From Motiliproteus sp. MSK22-1 (GTDB lineage Bacteria; Pseudomonadota; Gammaproteobacteria; Pseudomonadales; Balneatricaceae), in NCBI RefSeq assembly GCF_001968815.1, contig NZ_MIEQ01000092.1, positions 1 through 64,000 on the forward strand: DNA of 64,000 bases. The letters are read 5' to 3'. The position numbers and the translations under genes are program-made. Below are positions 16,505-25,643 of this stretch, piece after piece (position 1 is the stretch's first letter; the number at the start of each line of letters is the position of its first letter). Under the pieces are notes generated by a model, which saw only the letters and a program-made list of their open reading frames with translations, did no database searches and was not told the origin of the DNA.

Positions 16505-17434
16505 CTAGCCGTCTGCATTGATCTGAGTAATCAGCTCCTTCAGTACTGCTTCCGCCTGGTCGTTTGCTACCTGGCAGGTGCCCGCTGCGTGATGGCCTCC
16601 GCCTCCATGTTTTAGCATTAGTTCACCAATGTTGGTTTTTGAACTGCGGTCAAATATGGATTTGCCGGTAGCGAACACCGTGTTCTGTTGCTTAAGCCCC
16701 CAGAGTACGTGAATGGATATGTTGCACTCTGGATAAAGGGCATAGATCATGAAGCGATTGCCTGCCCAGATTGTCTCCTCATTACGTAAGTCCAGAACTA
16801 CCAGATTACCGTGAACCGTTGAACAACGTTGAATCTGTTCTTTAAACTTGCTCTCCTGCTCAAAATACAGCTCAACTCGTTCTTTGACATCAGGTAATGC
16901 GAGTATCTGTTCGATCGTATGGTCCTTGCAATACTCGATCAGGTCCATCATCAATGCATAGTTGGAGATTCTAAACTCTCGGAAGCGCCCGAGGCCGGTG
17001 CGTGCGTCCATAAGGAAGTTCAGAAGTACCCAGTTTTCGGCATTGAGTACTTCTTCCTGACTGAATTGGGCAGAATCGCCCTTATCAACCGCCTCCATCA
17101 TTTCATCCCAGGCTGCTGGGAAAGCTTTATGACCACCGTAATGCTGCCATACTACCCGCGCTGCTGAAGGGGCATCAGGGTCAATTACATGGTTGTCTGC
17201 TTTTTCATTGCGGATTGTTTCAGAGAGGTGATGATCAAAAGACAGATACACTCCCGGGACATAGGGCAGGTTGGTAGTGATATCACGATCGCTTATGTCA
17301 ACCTTACGATCCTGCATATCCTTGGGGTGAACAAACTTGATATCGTCAATTAGGTCCAGATGCTTAAGCAACACTGCACACACGAGACCGTCAAAGTCAC
17401 TTCGAGTAACGAGTCGATATTTTTCACTTGCCAT
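16505..17434 (-). CDS. DHH-family phosphoesterase (exopolyphosphatase/nanoRNase-like)
   Basis: Predicted metal-dependent phosphoesterase of the DHH superfamily, which includes nanoRNases, c-di-AMP/pGpG hydrolases and exopolyphosphatases. The 309-residue protein has SDFDGLVCAVLLK near residue 12, a His-containing FDHHLSE near residue 67 (the name-giving DHH), and a C-terminal DHHA1-type GGGGHHAAGTCQV near residue 285. All expected metal and substrate-binding segments appear intact, so it should be active. It is a single gene with its own hairpin terminator. The substrate cannot be chosen from sequence alone; given the number of cyclic di-GMP proteins nearby, small RNA dinucleotides are one option. 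Confidence 0.82.
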   Translation of the reverse strand: MASEKYRLVTRSDFDGLVCAVLLKHLDLIDDIKFVHPKDMQDRKVDISDRDITTNLPYVPGVYLSFDHHLSETIRNEKADNHVIDPDAPSAARVVWQHYGGHKAFPAAWDEMMEAVDKGDSAQFSQEEVLNAENWVLLNFLMDARTGLGRFREFRISNYALMMDLIEYCKDHTIEQILALPDVKERVELYFEQESKFKEQIQRCSTVHGNLVVLDLRNEETIWAGNRFMIYALYPECNISIHVLWGLKQQNTVFATGKSIFDRSSKTNIGELMLKHGGGGHHAAGTCQVANDQAEAVLKELITQINADG

Positions 17435-18002
17435 CAGAGCACTTCCTTAAGATTGTACTTTCCTGAAAAAATACCACAGCTGGCAAGGACTCTAAAGTGT
17501 TTATCAGCGATAGAAAGCCAACTTCCCGGGTATGAATTGATGCATGGCAAGCGGATTCATTGTTAATAAGGAGCCGCTATCCTAATCAACAGCCATTATT
17601 TAAAAAACTGATCCTGCGGGGTAGCAAACAGTGGTAACAGTCAGTCAGAAAGTTGCCGCATGTCTATGGCAGGGTGATGCGTTTAAAACCTCTACCCAGA
17701 CTCTTTAGCTTTGTTACAATGCGAAATCCGCTTCACTATCACTCGGGGGATTATATAAACTCGGTGCAGTGTATCGCTGTGATACCCGGGTAAAGATATA
17801 GTAGGCGCGATAGGTCGAACTTAAGGAGCAGTGAAAAGGAATAACTTCGCGACAAAAAATTATAAAAAGAACTTGTCGACACAAGCAGTACTGGCTAAAT
17901 CCAGTGACTACTTCCGCAATATTCTCCTGGCACACACGGGAATTGGTAGCGGCTGCTAGATTGCATGCGGCGAGTCAATGAGCAGGAACTAAGGAGAAGT
18001 AG
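17435..18002. other. Intergenic region; nothing recognised
   Basis: A 568-base gap between the divergent DHH and nuclease-like genes. It should hold both promoters. A 73-codon minus-strand open frame at 17714-17935 has no ribosome site or protein features and is not believed. No repeat or RNA gene was recognised. Confidence 0.4.
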
Positions 18003-18824
18003 ATGAGACGTGCATTCACCCTAATCACTTTACTTATGATAGCCGCTAACGTGCAAGCGCTCACGGTGATGTCTATCAATACTGAATGGTTCTGGGATGA
18101 GGAAAAACCCCATGAAGGAACTCAGCCTTTCGGTCCTAAGGGGAAGCCGCCTTCCACCAAGCAGGTAGAGTTAAAAGCTCTCGCTCTCGCCCAAATCATT
18201 AATCAGAATAAAGCAGATATTGTCGGCCTGGCAGAAGTGGAGGGACGGGCTGTCGTCAAGCGGATCATTCCGTATCTGGATGGTGAATGGAATATCGCCT
18301 TTAGACAAGGCAGAGACAGCAAGACTGGGCAGGATGTTGCGCTGATAACCAAGCTTGATCTGATAGCCGGTACCGTCACAAATTTCCCAGATGCCAAGGG
18401 GGTCTATAAGGGAAGGCAGGCACGCCCGACTAAGGTACTGGGGGTTGGATTGCGCCAAAATGGACAAAAGTACTTTGTGGTAATGACCCATTTTATCTCC
18501 AAGCACGATAAAAATGATAAAAAAAGATCCGCTCAGGCTAATGCCGTTGCTCGAGCTGTAGTAAAGCAGGCCCGGTCTTACGATCATATGATTGTCATGG
18601 GGGATATGAATGACACACCGAACTCCGTGACCTTAAGACAGATCAGATCGGCGGGGCTGACTTTAATCTCTGGGGAGGACGATTACTCTTACGTCTATAA
18701 GGGTAAAAAGGAGTTGATAGATCATGTACTGGTAAGTAAATCGCTGGCAGAGGGTGCAAGCTTTAAGTCCGTTGATCTGGGCCCTATCAGTGATCATCAT
18801 GCTGTGGTCGCAACGTTGAAATAA
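18003..18824 (+). CDS. Exported endonuclease/exonuclease/phosphatase-family protein
   Basis: Predicted periplasmic or secreted hydrolase of the EEP fold (DNase I/exonuclease III/sphingomyelinase superfamily). The 273-residue protein starts with a signal peptide (MRRAFTLITLLMIAANVQA) and shows the ordered catalytic motifs: INTEWFW near 25, GLAEVEG near 75 (metal-binding Glu), DVALITK, MTHF near 160, GDMNDTP near 199 (Asp/Asn pair), ELIDHVLVS near 240 and the final SDHHAV (catalytic His). AAGGAGAAG precedes the ATG. It is monocistronic. Substrate may be extracellular DNA, RNA or a phosphoester; nothing local decides this. Confidence 0.8.
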   Translation: MRRAFTLITLLMIAANVQALTVMSINTEWFWDEEKPHEGTQPFGPKGKPPSTKQVELKALALAQIINQNKADIVGLAEVEGRAVVKRIIPYLDGEWNIAFRQGRDSKTGQDVALITKLDLIAGTVTNFPDAKGVYKGRQARPTKVLGVGLRQNGQKYFVVMTHFISKHDKNDKKRSAQANAVARAVVKQARSYDHMIVMGDMNDTPNSVTLRQIRSAGLTLISGEDDYSYVYKGKKELIDHVLVSKSLAEGASFKSVDLGPISDHHAVVATLK

Positions 18825-18982
18825 TGACAGTGTTTAATGGTTGTAAAGCGGAGGTTCTTATACGCATAGAGGCCTGGATTATTGTTTTATACAACAGTCC
18901 CTGCCCCTATGTGTTGGCTGTTGGGAGGATTTTCTCGATCCAGCGTTTTTTGAACTTACCGCAAGACTGGTTGAGCCCGGTG

Positions 18983-19726
18983 TTAAAAACTATAGGTCAC
19001 GCCCAGCATCATCATCCAGGTGTTATCTCTGTTTACGATCGATGAATCTTTAATCTCACTGCTCAGCCAAGTGTAGTTTGCAGTGTGGATCAGCTGCCAG
19101 TTTTCATCTAAAGGCACCAGTAATTCGTACCCTATATAGGGGTTGACAGCGGCATCTGCCTTATAGGCCGCTCTGTTGGCTGTCGCTTCATTATTGCGAA
19201 CGCCAAAATAGTAATCTGAGTAATCCTTACTTAAATAGTTAATGCCCACAGCTGGAGAAAACTCAGCGTAATCTCCGAATGACAGCAGATGACTATAACT
19301 GAAATCCGCAACGAAGCCTTTATGGCTACCGGATATATCATGTAGCCAAGCTGCGTTCAACGTTCCATTGCCGAGTTGATAGCTGATACTTAAGCCCAGG
19401 TCGATACTGGTATCTCGTTCGGCCATACCGGTAAAAAACGTTGAATCACCGCTGTCAAAACCACTACCCGTTGAGGTTAATGTTGCATATAAATTGATAG
19501 GAGATTCGTCGTCGCCTATTATTCGATAGTTCAAGCCCTCCGTTCCTATGCTGAAGTCCTCACCCTGATATTCAGCAATCAGAAAAGCAGCATTGTCATC
19601 CTTAAAGTCTTTGTAAGGTGACTCAAACGTGACTGCCCCAAGACCAAGACTGACATCTCCAGCCTGAGCTAACATTCCATTTGAAATCAAAGCGATGGCA
19701 GTGGCTGTAAGTAATACGTTCTTCAT
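18983..19726 (-). CDS. MipA/OmpV-like outer-membrane beta-barrel protein
   Basis: Predicted outer-membrane protein. The 247-residue product has a signal peptide (MKNVLLTATAIALIS...AQA) then GDVSLGLGAVTFESPYKDFKD, alternating hydrophobic strands, and ends in VTYSF with the terminal Phe needed by the barrel assembly machinery. The pattern of a short N-terminal strand, GINYLSKDYSDYYFGV and a late NTWMMMLGV strand fits the MipA/OmpV family. The ATG at 19726 is preferred (AAGG 8 bases upstream); one at 19747 lies seven codons earlier. It is a single gene; function in the family is poorly defined (scaffold for murein enzymes or immunogenic porin). Confidence 0.7.
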   Translation of the reverse strand: MKNVLLTATAIALISNGMLAQAGDVSLGLGAVTFESPYKDFKDDNAAFLIAEYQGEDFSIGTEGLNYRIIGDDESPINLYATLTSTGSGFDSGDSTFFTGMAERDTSIDLGLSISYQLGNGTLNAAWLHDISGSHKGFVADFSYSHLLSFGDYAEFSPAVGINYLSKDYSDYYFGVRNNEATANRAAYKADAAVNPYIGYELLVPLDENWQLIHTANYTWLSSEIKDSSIVNRDNTWMMMLGVTYSF

Positions 19727-19846
19727 TAGATTAACCTTGTTAAACAAAATTCAGATAAGTTTGAAAGTGTGTGTTATTAAGTTTGAGCGTGTGTTGTTAT
19801 AGGGGAACTATGGATCAGTTTCCTGGCCTTTAATCGGGCTGCTGGT

Positions 19847-20263
19847 CTAGCCGACTACTCGGTGACCTCGTTGCTGCATGCATTCGATAAGGATTTCTTT
19901 TCGTTCCTGGCGAGTGTCCCAGGCGCGGCCCCCTGCTCCGATTGCTGCGGTTAACAGTCCAGCTCCGACGGCCCCTTCCCAACCATCCTCCAGGCCACCA
20001 ATGACTGCTCCAACACCCGCACCTAGCAGAGCTTCTGATTTAACATCGTCATTCAGGTAGTCACGCTGTTCTGCCAGTGCGCTGCAGGTGGCCAGGTCTT
20101 CTGTGTAAACAACATTTTTAGGTCCATCAACAATGGGTTGATACTGCGCAGCGGTGGAACCGCAAGCGCTGAGAAGCGCACAGCAACACAGCAAAGCAGT
20201 GATGTCACCTATATTGTGCAGGGAGTGATTGGATTGCATGATCAGCTTATGAATAAGTCCCAT
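19847..20263 (-). CDS. Glycine-zipper lipoprotein
   Basis: Small predicted lipoprotein of unknown role. The 138-residue protein has a hydrophobic leader ending in the lipobox LLSAC near residue 34, a middle region with two further cysteines, and a glycine-zipper segment (about residues 80-112: GAGVGAVIGG and GAVGAGLLTAAIGAGG) that can insert in or associate with membranes. AGGA lies 9 bases before the ATG; an internal ATG at 20239 would also give a lipoprotein. It is not in an obvious operon. Such proteins resemble SlyB/OmpA-lipoprotein-like envelope factors, but no specific function can be given. Confidence 0.65.
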   Translation of the reverse strand: MGLIHKLIMQSNHSLHNIGDITALLCCCALLSACGSTAAQYQPIVDGPKNVVYTEDLATCSALAEQRDYLNDDVKSEALLGAGVGAVIGGLEDGWEGAVGAGLLTAAIGAGGRAWDTRQERKEILIECMQQRGHRVVG

Positions 20264-20405
20264 GGCTTTCGTCCTTTGCGATTGATGATGGGGCTAGAAT
20301 AACTGGCTGAAGGTAAAGGTTCTGTGACTGAGGTGTATCTGAATGTATCGATTTGTTGCGACAGAAAATGACTTTGTTTTAAGGTGTTTATTTAACCAGC
20401 TGGCA

Positions 20406-20433
20406 AAGCCCCATGGTGAAAATACAGGGGCTT
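20406..20433 (-). terminator. Hairpin downstream of rstB-like kinase gene
   Basis: AAGCCCC at 20406-20412 pairs with GGGGCTT at 20427-20433 around a 14-base loop, 14 bases after the kinase stop on the minus strand. The T tract is short (TTTG), so termination efficiency is uncertain. Confidence 0.45.
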
Positions 20434-20446
20434 AATCAGAGAAGGG

Positions 20447-22048
20447 TTAGGGGAGAGAAATGGTGAAGCGTGCGCCACCTAGCGGGGATTCTCCCGACTC
20501 TATCGTTCCCGAATGAGACTCGATAATTTTTCGAGTGATAGCCAATCCTAAGCCGTACCCACCGGATTGCTTGTCGCGGCTTTCTTCAATGCGGGAAAAC
20601 ACTTCAAATATCCGTTGTCGATGTTCAACAGGAACTCCCGGGCCATCGTCGTCAACATGAATAACCAGAGAAAATGCGGAGCTGGGGTCTTTAACCGGTT
20701 CGACACGTATTTCATGGTGGGCATAGCGGCTGGCATTTCGCAGTAGATTTTGTAGTGCCCGAACCATGTCTCGTGAACGCATCAAATGGTAATCATGCTC
20801 TGTAATTCCCTTTGCGTTCAGAGTGATATCAGTATCACCGGCATAGCCTTTGGCATGTTCAATCAGTTTGTTGAACCAGGACAGCAGAGGAATGTTTTCT
20901 GGCTCGGCTAATGGAGCACTGCTTTCGAAACGAGCATAAACCAACAACTCATCAACCAGAGAATCAAGTTCGTCCACATCACTGTTAAGGCTGTCGAGAA
21001 AACGGCTGCGATCTTCTGCGTTGTCTGCGTCATCAAGCATTTCAATCCCAAAACGCATACGAGCAATTGGAGTACGTAATTCGTGGGATACGGCGTTGGT
21101 GAGCTCACGATGGCCGTTGATTAACTGGGATATTTGAATGGCCATGGTATTAAACTGTGATGCCAGTCCGCCAAGGGCTGAGTGGCGGCGGATACCGGCT
21201 CGAGCGGACAGGTCGCCAAGTCCGAATGCGTCGGCGGCACGACTGAGTTCACGAATGGATTTCCATAATGGAATAACCCATAAAAGGATTGCAATAGCTA
21301 ATAAGGCTACCAGAATGAAGATGACAATGCTGTTTAACTTGGCCGTAGAAATAGGCAAAGGGATTGGACCGGCGGTAAGGATTATGTCGGTGTCGAATAA
21401 ACGTTTATGGATCTTCCAGTCATGACTTTCTCTATCGACATAAAGGATTTTTCCAGCTAGCAGCCACTCTAATTGCTCAGTATTAAACAGTGACGGATCC
21501 AAATCCTGTAGCTCCAGAGGAAAGCCAAATCTAGGTCTCAATTCGGCGATAGTTAACGGCCATTGGCTTTGGGGTTGCTGCTTTAATTGTTGCTCAATCA
21601 GGTAGTAGGTTCCCTGAGATTCACGGTGAGCGGTTTCTGCTGTTGAGTCGCCGAAACTAATGGTTAAAACCCTATTGGTATCCTGATAGCGTCGATAATA
21701 AATTTCTGATTCCTGAATAATCTGAGTAACTGTTTGGCCATTCATGAGTTGCTGCCAGCTGTCATCATCCAGCCGGCTTGTCTCACGGCTCATCAGCGTA
21801 ATCTGGTAACCGAAATGAGGTTGTATTTCAGCAATCGCGTTATCTTCCTGTACTATGTTGCTGCCTGCCGGACCCGCGATAGATTCGATCGAATCTTCAA
21901 GCAGCTCGAAGGTACCCTGGGAAACACGGGTATCAAATTCTGAGATTTCCTTGTTCAACAGTTTTTCCGGCAGGTATTCGACACCTGAGAGAACGGCAAT
22001 ACTGAACAATATAAGGATCAGATAGAGAGGGAAAAAAAGTCTAAACAT
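20447..22048 (-). CDS. Sensor histidine kinase (RstB-like)
   Basis: Membrane sensor kinase partner of the overlapping response regulator. The 533-residue protein has a transmembrane helix near 1-20, a periplasmic domain of about 230 residues with two similar halves (each with a PHFGYQITL or PRFGFPLEL segment), a second helix near 245-268, HAMP (about 270-320), the dimerisation box SHELRTPIARMRFG near residue 321, and an HATPase domain with N-box LRNASRYA, G1 DDDGPGVP and G2 GYGLGLAI. The ATG at 22048 overlaps the regulator stop by 8 bases, which implies translational coupling. The paired domain layout and repeated FG segments resemble RstB. Signal unknown. Confidence 0.85.
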   Translation of the reverse strand: MFRLFFPLYLILILFSIAVLSGVEYLPEKLLNKEISEFDTRVSQGTFELLEDSIESIAGPAGSNIVQEDNAIAEIQPHFGYQITLMSRETSRLDDDSWQQLMNGQTVTQIIQESEIYYRRYQDTNRVLTISFGDSTAETAHRESQGTYYLIEQQLKQQPQSQWPLTIAELRPRFGFPLELQDLDPSLFNTEQLEWLLAGKILYVDRESHDWKIHKRLFDTDIILTAGPIPLPISTAKLNSIVIFILVALLAIAILLWVIPLWKSIRELSRAADAFGLGDLSARAGIRRHSALGGLASQFNTMAIQISQLINGHRELTNAVSHELRTPIARMRFGIEMLDDADNAEDRSRFLDSLNSDVDELDSLVDELLVYARFESSAPLAEPENIPLLSWFNKLIEHAKGYAGDTDITLNAKGITEHDYHLMRSRDMVRALQNLLRNASRYAHHEIRVEPVKDPSSAFSLVIHVDDDGPGVPVEHRQRIFEVFSRIEESRDKQSGGYGLGLAITRKIIESHSGTIESGESPLGGARFTISLP

Positions 22049-22769
22049 GGTTATTCCAGGCATCCGCTACAAAAAGATAACCTTTGTTCCACACAGTTTT
22101 GATACGCTGTGGTTGGTGGGCATCATCTCCTAACTTCTGGCGTAATCTTGATATGCGGATATCGACCCAGCGATCGATGCCATCATAATCTATGCCTCGA
22201 AGAGCTTTTAATATTTGCTCACGGCTCTGCACTTCGCCTGCTCGAGCGGCTAAAAAACAGAGCAATTCAAATTCATTCGTGGTTAATTCGATTTCTTTTT
22301 TCATCAGCTCTACCTGGCGTGATGCACAATTGATTTGCAATGTGCCAAAATTGAGTCGCTGCTTAGCCTCCTGACTGGCAGGTTGATGATTACCGGCCCT
22401 GCGTAGTAAGGCATTAATGCGGGCAAGCAGGAGTCTTGGATGGACCGGTTTGGTGATGTAGTCGTCAGCACCTATTTCCAATCCAAAAATCTGGTCAATT
22501 TCTTCATCTCTGGCCGTTAACATCAGGACGGGGCCCTGATAACCGGATTGAATCTGCTTGCAGACTTCAATACCATCCAGGCCTGGTAGCATCAGATCAA
22601 GTATTACCAAGTCTGGTTGTTCTTCTAAAATACGTTTTACCGCAGTATCGCCACGGGGCTCATGATCGACCTGAAAACCTCGTTGCTGTAAATATTCCTG
22701 TGTGAGTTGCGCAAGTCTCCAGTCATCTTCAACAACCAGGAGATGTTGTCCGTTATGCTCTGTCGCCAT
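22041..22769 (-). CDS. OmpR-family response regulator (RstA-like)
   Basis: DNA-binding response regulator of the two-component pair. The 242-residue protein has a receiver domain (about 8-122) with acidic pocket VVEDD, phosphoacceptor in VILDLMLPGLDG near residue 55, and KPVHPRLLLARI with the conserved Lys, then a winged-helix domain (about 145-235: LTTNEFELLCFL, DYDGIDRWVDIRISRLRQKL, TVWNKGYLF). The start at 22769 gives the normal length; longer in-frame starts (to 22874) add a leader unlike the family. Upstream, an 8-base inverted repeat TGATTCTG (22882-22889) / CAGAATCA (22903-22910) could be an operator. Confidence 0.88.
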   Translation of the reverse strand: MATEHNGQHLLVVEDDWRLAQLTQEYLQQRGFQVDHEPRGDTAVKRILEEQPDLVILDLMLPGLDGIEVCKQIQSGYQGPVLMLTARDEEIDQIFGLEIGADDYITKPVHPRLLLARINALLRRAGNHQPASQEAKQRLNFGTLQINCASRQVELMKKEIELTTNEFELLCFLAARAGEVQSREQILKALRGIDYDGIDRWVDIRISRLRQKLGDDAHQPQRIKTVWNKGYLFVADAWNNHV

Positions 22770-23128
22770 TGTTCTTTTCTCTAGCTCACTGTTAGTCAGG
22801 TAATGCCAAAAAAGTGCCATCGTCGTACCCCAATGCGTCACTGAAAAGGGAACTGACCGTTGTCTATTAATCATAGTCTGGTGATTCTGACAAACTTGGA
22901 CCCAGAATCATTATCGACTGATGCGTGAAGCGGTTCTAGCAGTAACAGGTATCAAAAATGTATCGATATGTACGGACTTTAAATATGGGGACTGAAATTT
23001 ATGCTAAGCGGCTATTACTGCCGCTGGAAGCAAAGGCGTTGAAATAAAACCTATCACTCATAGGCTATAGTAAACGTGATATTGTCAGCGAGAGCTGGAT
23101 AGCTGAATTCAAGGAGAGTTTTAGCGTA
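22770..23128. promoter_or_regulatory. Divergent promoter region of the two-component pair and a binding-protein gene
   Basis: About 360 bases between divergent genes. The only ordered element seen is the inverted repeat TGATTCTG at 22882-22889 and CAGAATCA at 22903-22910, 13 bases apart, which could bind a dimeric regulator (autoregulation by the RstA-like protein is a guess). Confidence 0.3.
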
Positions 23129-24010
23129 ATGTTTTTTGGTTCTCTCATGTATTTTCTGTCAAGTAGAGATACTCCTGTAAGTATAAGTCTTCCATCGATA
23201 CTGCATCATTTGCTGTTCTGTCCGTTGCGACGCTTGTCTATGCGTCGGAGGGGCGACAAATGGATGTATCTTCTTATCGCTGTTCTCCTGATTGATATGG
23301 ATTCCGTTCGGGCGACTGAACAGCTAAACCCAATCAGATTTGGAATTATGGGGCAGTCGCCTTATGGTTTTTTCTCTGAAGCTGGTATTCCCAAGGGGTA
23401 TTTGTACGATATTGCTAATGCGGTATTGGAAGAAGCGGGATTTTTGCAGGATACAGTGATTCTGCCACATAAGCGTTTAATGTCAGCCTTGATTGCCAAA
23501 GAGAGAAATTGCTCTCTGTTTGCCAGTACTCCTTTGATATCGGAACAGAATATTCTTGTTGAACCGATTGGTAAGTCTGTTCGTTTGGGCGTTCTTCCAA
23601 GAGCAGGTATTCACCTGAATGACTATGAAGATTTGAAAAGTATTTCTATCGCTGTTGCGAGAGGGGTCGCTTTCCATCCTCGTTTTGATAACGATAACAC
23701 CCTTAATAAGGTCAAAACCAAAAACTATTACCAGGATGCCCTGATGTTGAAACGCGGTCGTGTGGAAGCGGTCGCCGGTGCGATAGGTAGTCATCTACAT
23801 AATCTGAAAAAGATTGGTTGGGGAGCTGATAATGTCGGAACTCCACTGATCCTTACTGAGTTGCCCATATGGTTGGTCTGTATAAAGAATGATCTCAGCA
23901 AGGACCTGATTGGTCGCCTGCGAATTGCCGTTCAGAGCTTGCGTGAGAGAGGGGCCATTACTGATATTGTTGAAGACTATTTGGGGAAAGCTCATGGCGA
24001 GCTGCAATAG
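23129..24010 (+). CDS. Orphan periplasmic solute-binding protein (SBP_bac_3-like)
   Basis: Amino-acid-type periplasmic binding fold without a linked transporter. The core (about residues 65-290) shows IRFGIMGQSPYGFFSEAG, KGYLYDIANAVLEEAG, PHKRLMSAL and ERGAITDIVEDYLGK, the usual plan of this fold. AAGGAG lies 12 bases before the ATG at 23129; later starts at 23240 or 23264 are also plausible and would give a more ordinary signal peptide (MRRRGDKWMYLLIAVLL). No permease or ATPase gene is near; such orphan proteins may sense ligands or assist a distant system. A strong terminator follows at 24113-24166. A related orphan binding protein is at 50525-51295. Confidence 0.68.
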   Translation: MFFGSLMYFLSSRDTPVSISLPSILHHLLFCPLRRLSMRRRGDKWMYLLIAVLLIDMDSVRATEQLNPIRFGIMGQSPYGFFSEAGIPKGYLYDIANAVLEEAGFLQDTVILPHKRLMSALIAKERNCSLFASTPLISEQNILVEPIGKSVRLGVLPRAGIHLNDYEDLKSISIAVARGVAFHPRFDNDNTLNKVKTKNYYQDALMLKRGRVEAVAGAIGSHLHNLKKIGWGADNVGTPLILTELPIWLVCIKNDLSKDLIGRLRIAVQSLRERGAITDIVEDYLGKAHGELQ

Positions 24011-24112
24011 TCGGAATAGCAAGAGGAAAGTCATGAAGGTGTAGGGGCTGTTTTCTTACGAAGATCGTCTGTATTTAAAGCTGTTTTTATTCAAACCAGG
24101 ATTTTTGCATAG

Positions 24113-24166
24113 CTTTCACGCTCCATATCACCTGCTTAAACGGTAAGTGATATGGGTGAAAGTTTT
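24113..24166 (+). terminator. Rho-independent terminator after binding-protein gene
   Basis: CTTTCAC (24113-24119) and CCATATCAC (24123-24131) pair with GTGATATGG (24147-24155) and GTGAAAG (24156-24162): 16 pairs interrupted only by a 3-base bulge, with a 15-base loop, followed by TTTT. It can also serve the convergent gene that ends at 24303. Confidence 0.7.
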
Positions 24167-24302
24167 GGTTTAATCAGTTGATTCAATACCGGATGTGATA
24201 ACGCCACACGTTGTTCGCTGTTGCGCCCGGATAGAATTTTGATGTATAGGTACTACTCAGAAGATAGTCGTCGGGAAGCCCGGAGATGGCTTAGGGGAAG
24301 CG

Positions 24303-24683
24303 TTACCAGCGGACCACTTTTCCTTGGTCAAATACCATTCCGGTCGCTGCCTGGCGATGATTGACAAAAATATTATTGATAGAAACTCCCAATCGCTTTG
24401 ACACACTCTCAGCAACGATGCTGAGCATCTTCTCAATATGCGCCTTGGAGTGAAAGTCTGGAGCCAGCAAGTCAACCAGAATCGGGTGAGAGTTTTCCGG
24501 CTGATACTTTGGCGCCTTTCCAGCGACGGCATAATGTCCGGCGTTAAAGAACTCCCAGGTCGCGGAGACATGTTCGGCGGCGACATCGGTTCCTTTGGCG
24601 AAATCCAGGGTTATTGCTTCGACGACCGGCTGAATATCGATAGCTGTCTCAAATGGCAGTGATTTGATATGGATAAATGGCAC
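24303..24683 (-). CDS. Tautomerase-fold protein with N-terminal proline (DUF1904-like)
   Basis: Small protein resembling the tautomerase superfamily, in which Pro-1, exposed after Met removal, is the catalytic base. The GTG at 24683 is chosen because it places Pro directly after the initiator (mature start PFIHIKSL) and AAGGGA lies 8 bases upstream. A longer frame from 24719 would bury this proline. The 126-residue length and the late NNIFVNHRQAATGMVF segment are closest to DUF1904-type or double-length 4-oxalocrotonate tautomerase relatives. It is monocistronic and convergent with the upstream binding-protein gene. No substrate can be proposed. Confidence 0.6.
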   Translation of the reverse strand: MPFIHIKSLPFETAIDIQPVVEAITLDFAKGTDVAAEHVSATWEFFNAGHYAVAGKAPKYQPENSHPILVDLLAPDFHSKAHIEKMLSIVAESVSKRLGVSINNIFVNHRQAATGMVFDQGKVVRW

Positions 24684-24949
24684 GCTAATAGTCCCTTGGT
24701 TGGTTCTCCCGGTTCCCACCGCATTATGCGATGTAAAGAAGAGGGCGTTAAGAGGTTCCCGAAAGGTTTCATATTACTTTATATTGCTCAGTTTGCCGAA
24801 GAGAAAGCCTCCGGTGTGTCTGATGGGCTTTGCTGGTTGTAGGGAGGGCGCAATTCCTGTAATACTCTTTCGCCACTAATATTAATAATTGAGATATCTC
24901 ATTTCTTCGAGATTTATAGACAACTACCAAAAAAGTTAAGGACAATTCT

Positions 24950-25525
24950 ATGAAATCTATGCTGACAGCTTTGTGTCTAGCCGGTGTGACGACGGTCGCT
25001 CAGGCTGACTGGAAACTTAACCCTACTGACTCTGATTTTAATTTTTCATCGATCAAGAAAAATCATGTCTATGAATCCCATACATTCAATCGTTATCAGG
25101 GCTCTATCAGCGATAGCGGTGATGCTGTCCTAGAGCTGGATCTGACCTCTGTCAGTACGGGTATTGAAATTCGTGATCAGCGAATGCAAAGCATGCTTTT
25201 CGACACGGCTAAGTTCCCATCTGCAAAATACCAGGTGAGTTTAGATGCTGCTAGCCTGGATAGTCTTAAGGCGGGTGAACGAAAGCAACTGAAGATTGAA
25301 GGAACACTTTCACTGTTTGGAATTGAAAAAGCACAACCAGCTACTTTGAATGTCTTCAAACTGAGTGATGAGCGCATTCAGGTAAGCACGGCGAAGCCTA
25401 TTGCATTGAAAGCTGCTGATTTTGGTCTGGATGGTGGCGTGGAAGCACTCCGAAAAATTGCTAACCTCCCTGTTATTTCATTGGTTATACCGGTGAACTT
25501 TAGTCTGGTTTTTGACAAAGAATAG
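24950..25525 (+). CDS. YceI-family periplasmic lipid-binding-like protein
   Basis: YceI proteins are periplasmic beta-barrel lipocalin-like proteins thought to bind isoprenoid quinones or other amphiphiles. The 191-residue protein has a signal peptide (MKSMLTALCLAGVTTVAQA), then ADWKLNPTDSDFNFSSIKKNHV, SVSTGIEIRDQRMQSMLFDTAKFPSA, which is the core YceI signature (R-D-x-x-M-x-x-x-L-F-x-x-x-x-F-P), and LSLFGIEK. AAGGA precedes the ATG. It is a single gene followed by a perfect 15-base hairpin. Confidence 0.88.
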   Translation: MKSMLTALCLAGVTTVAQADWKLNPTDSDFNFSSIKKNHVYESHTFNRYQGSISDSGDAVLELDLTSVSTGIEIRDQRMQSMLFDTAKFPSAKYQVSLDAASLDSLKAGERKQLKIEGTLSLFGIEKAQPATLNVFKLSDERIQVSTAKPIALKAADFGLDGGVEALRKIANLPVISLVIPVNFSLVFDKE

Positions 25526-25570
25526 GCGCTCCAGGAGGCTGGAATGGTGATTCAACAAATGTAGATCAGC

Positions 25571-25608
25571 CTGACAACAGCCTAGCCTATCATCTAGGCT
25601 GTTGTCAG
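25571..25608. terminator. Perfect 15-base hairpin between convergent genes
   Basis: CTGACAACAGCCTAG (25571-25585) and CTAGGCTGTTGTCAG (25594-25608) form a perfect stem with an 8-base loop, between the ends of yceI and the DUF4214 gene. There is no T tract, but its stability and position suggest bidirectional termination. Confidence 0.65.
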
Positions 25609-25643
25609 TGAGGGGGGATCATTATAAGCCGTTAATTGAGTGC

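Noticed and set aside
17714-17935. 73-codon minus-strand frame
   Set aside because: No ribosome site, no domain, lies in a promoter-containing gap.
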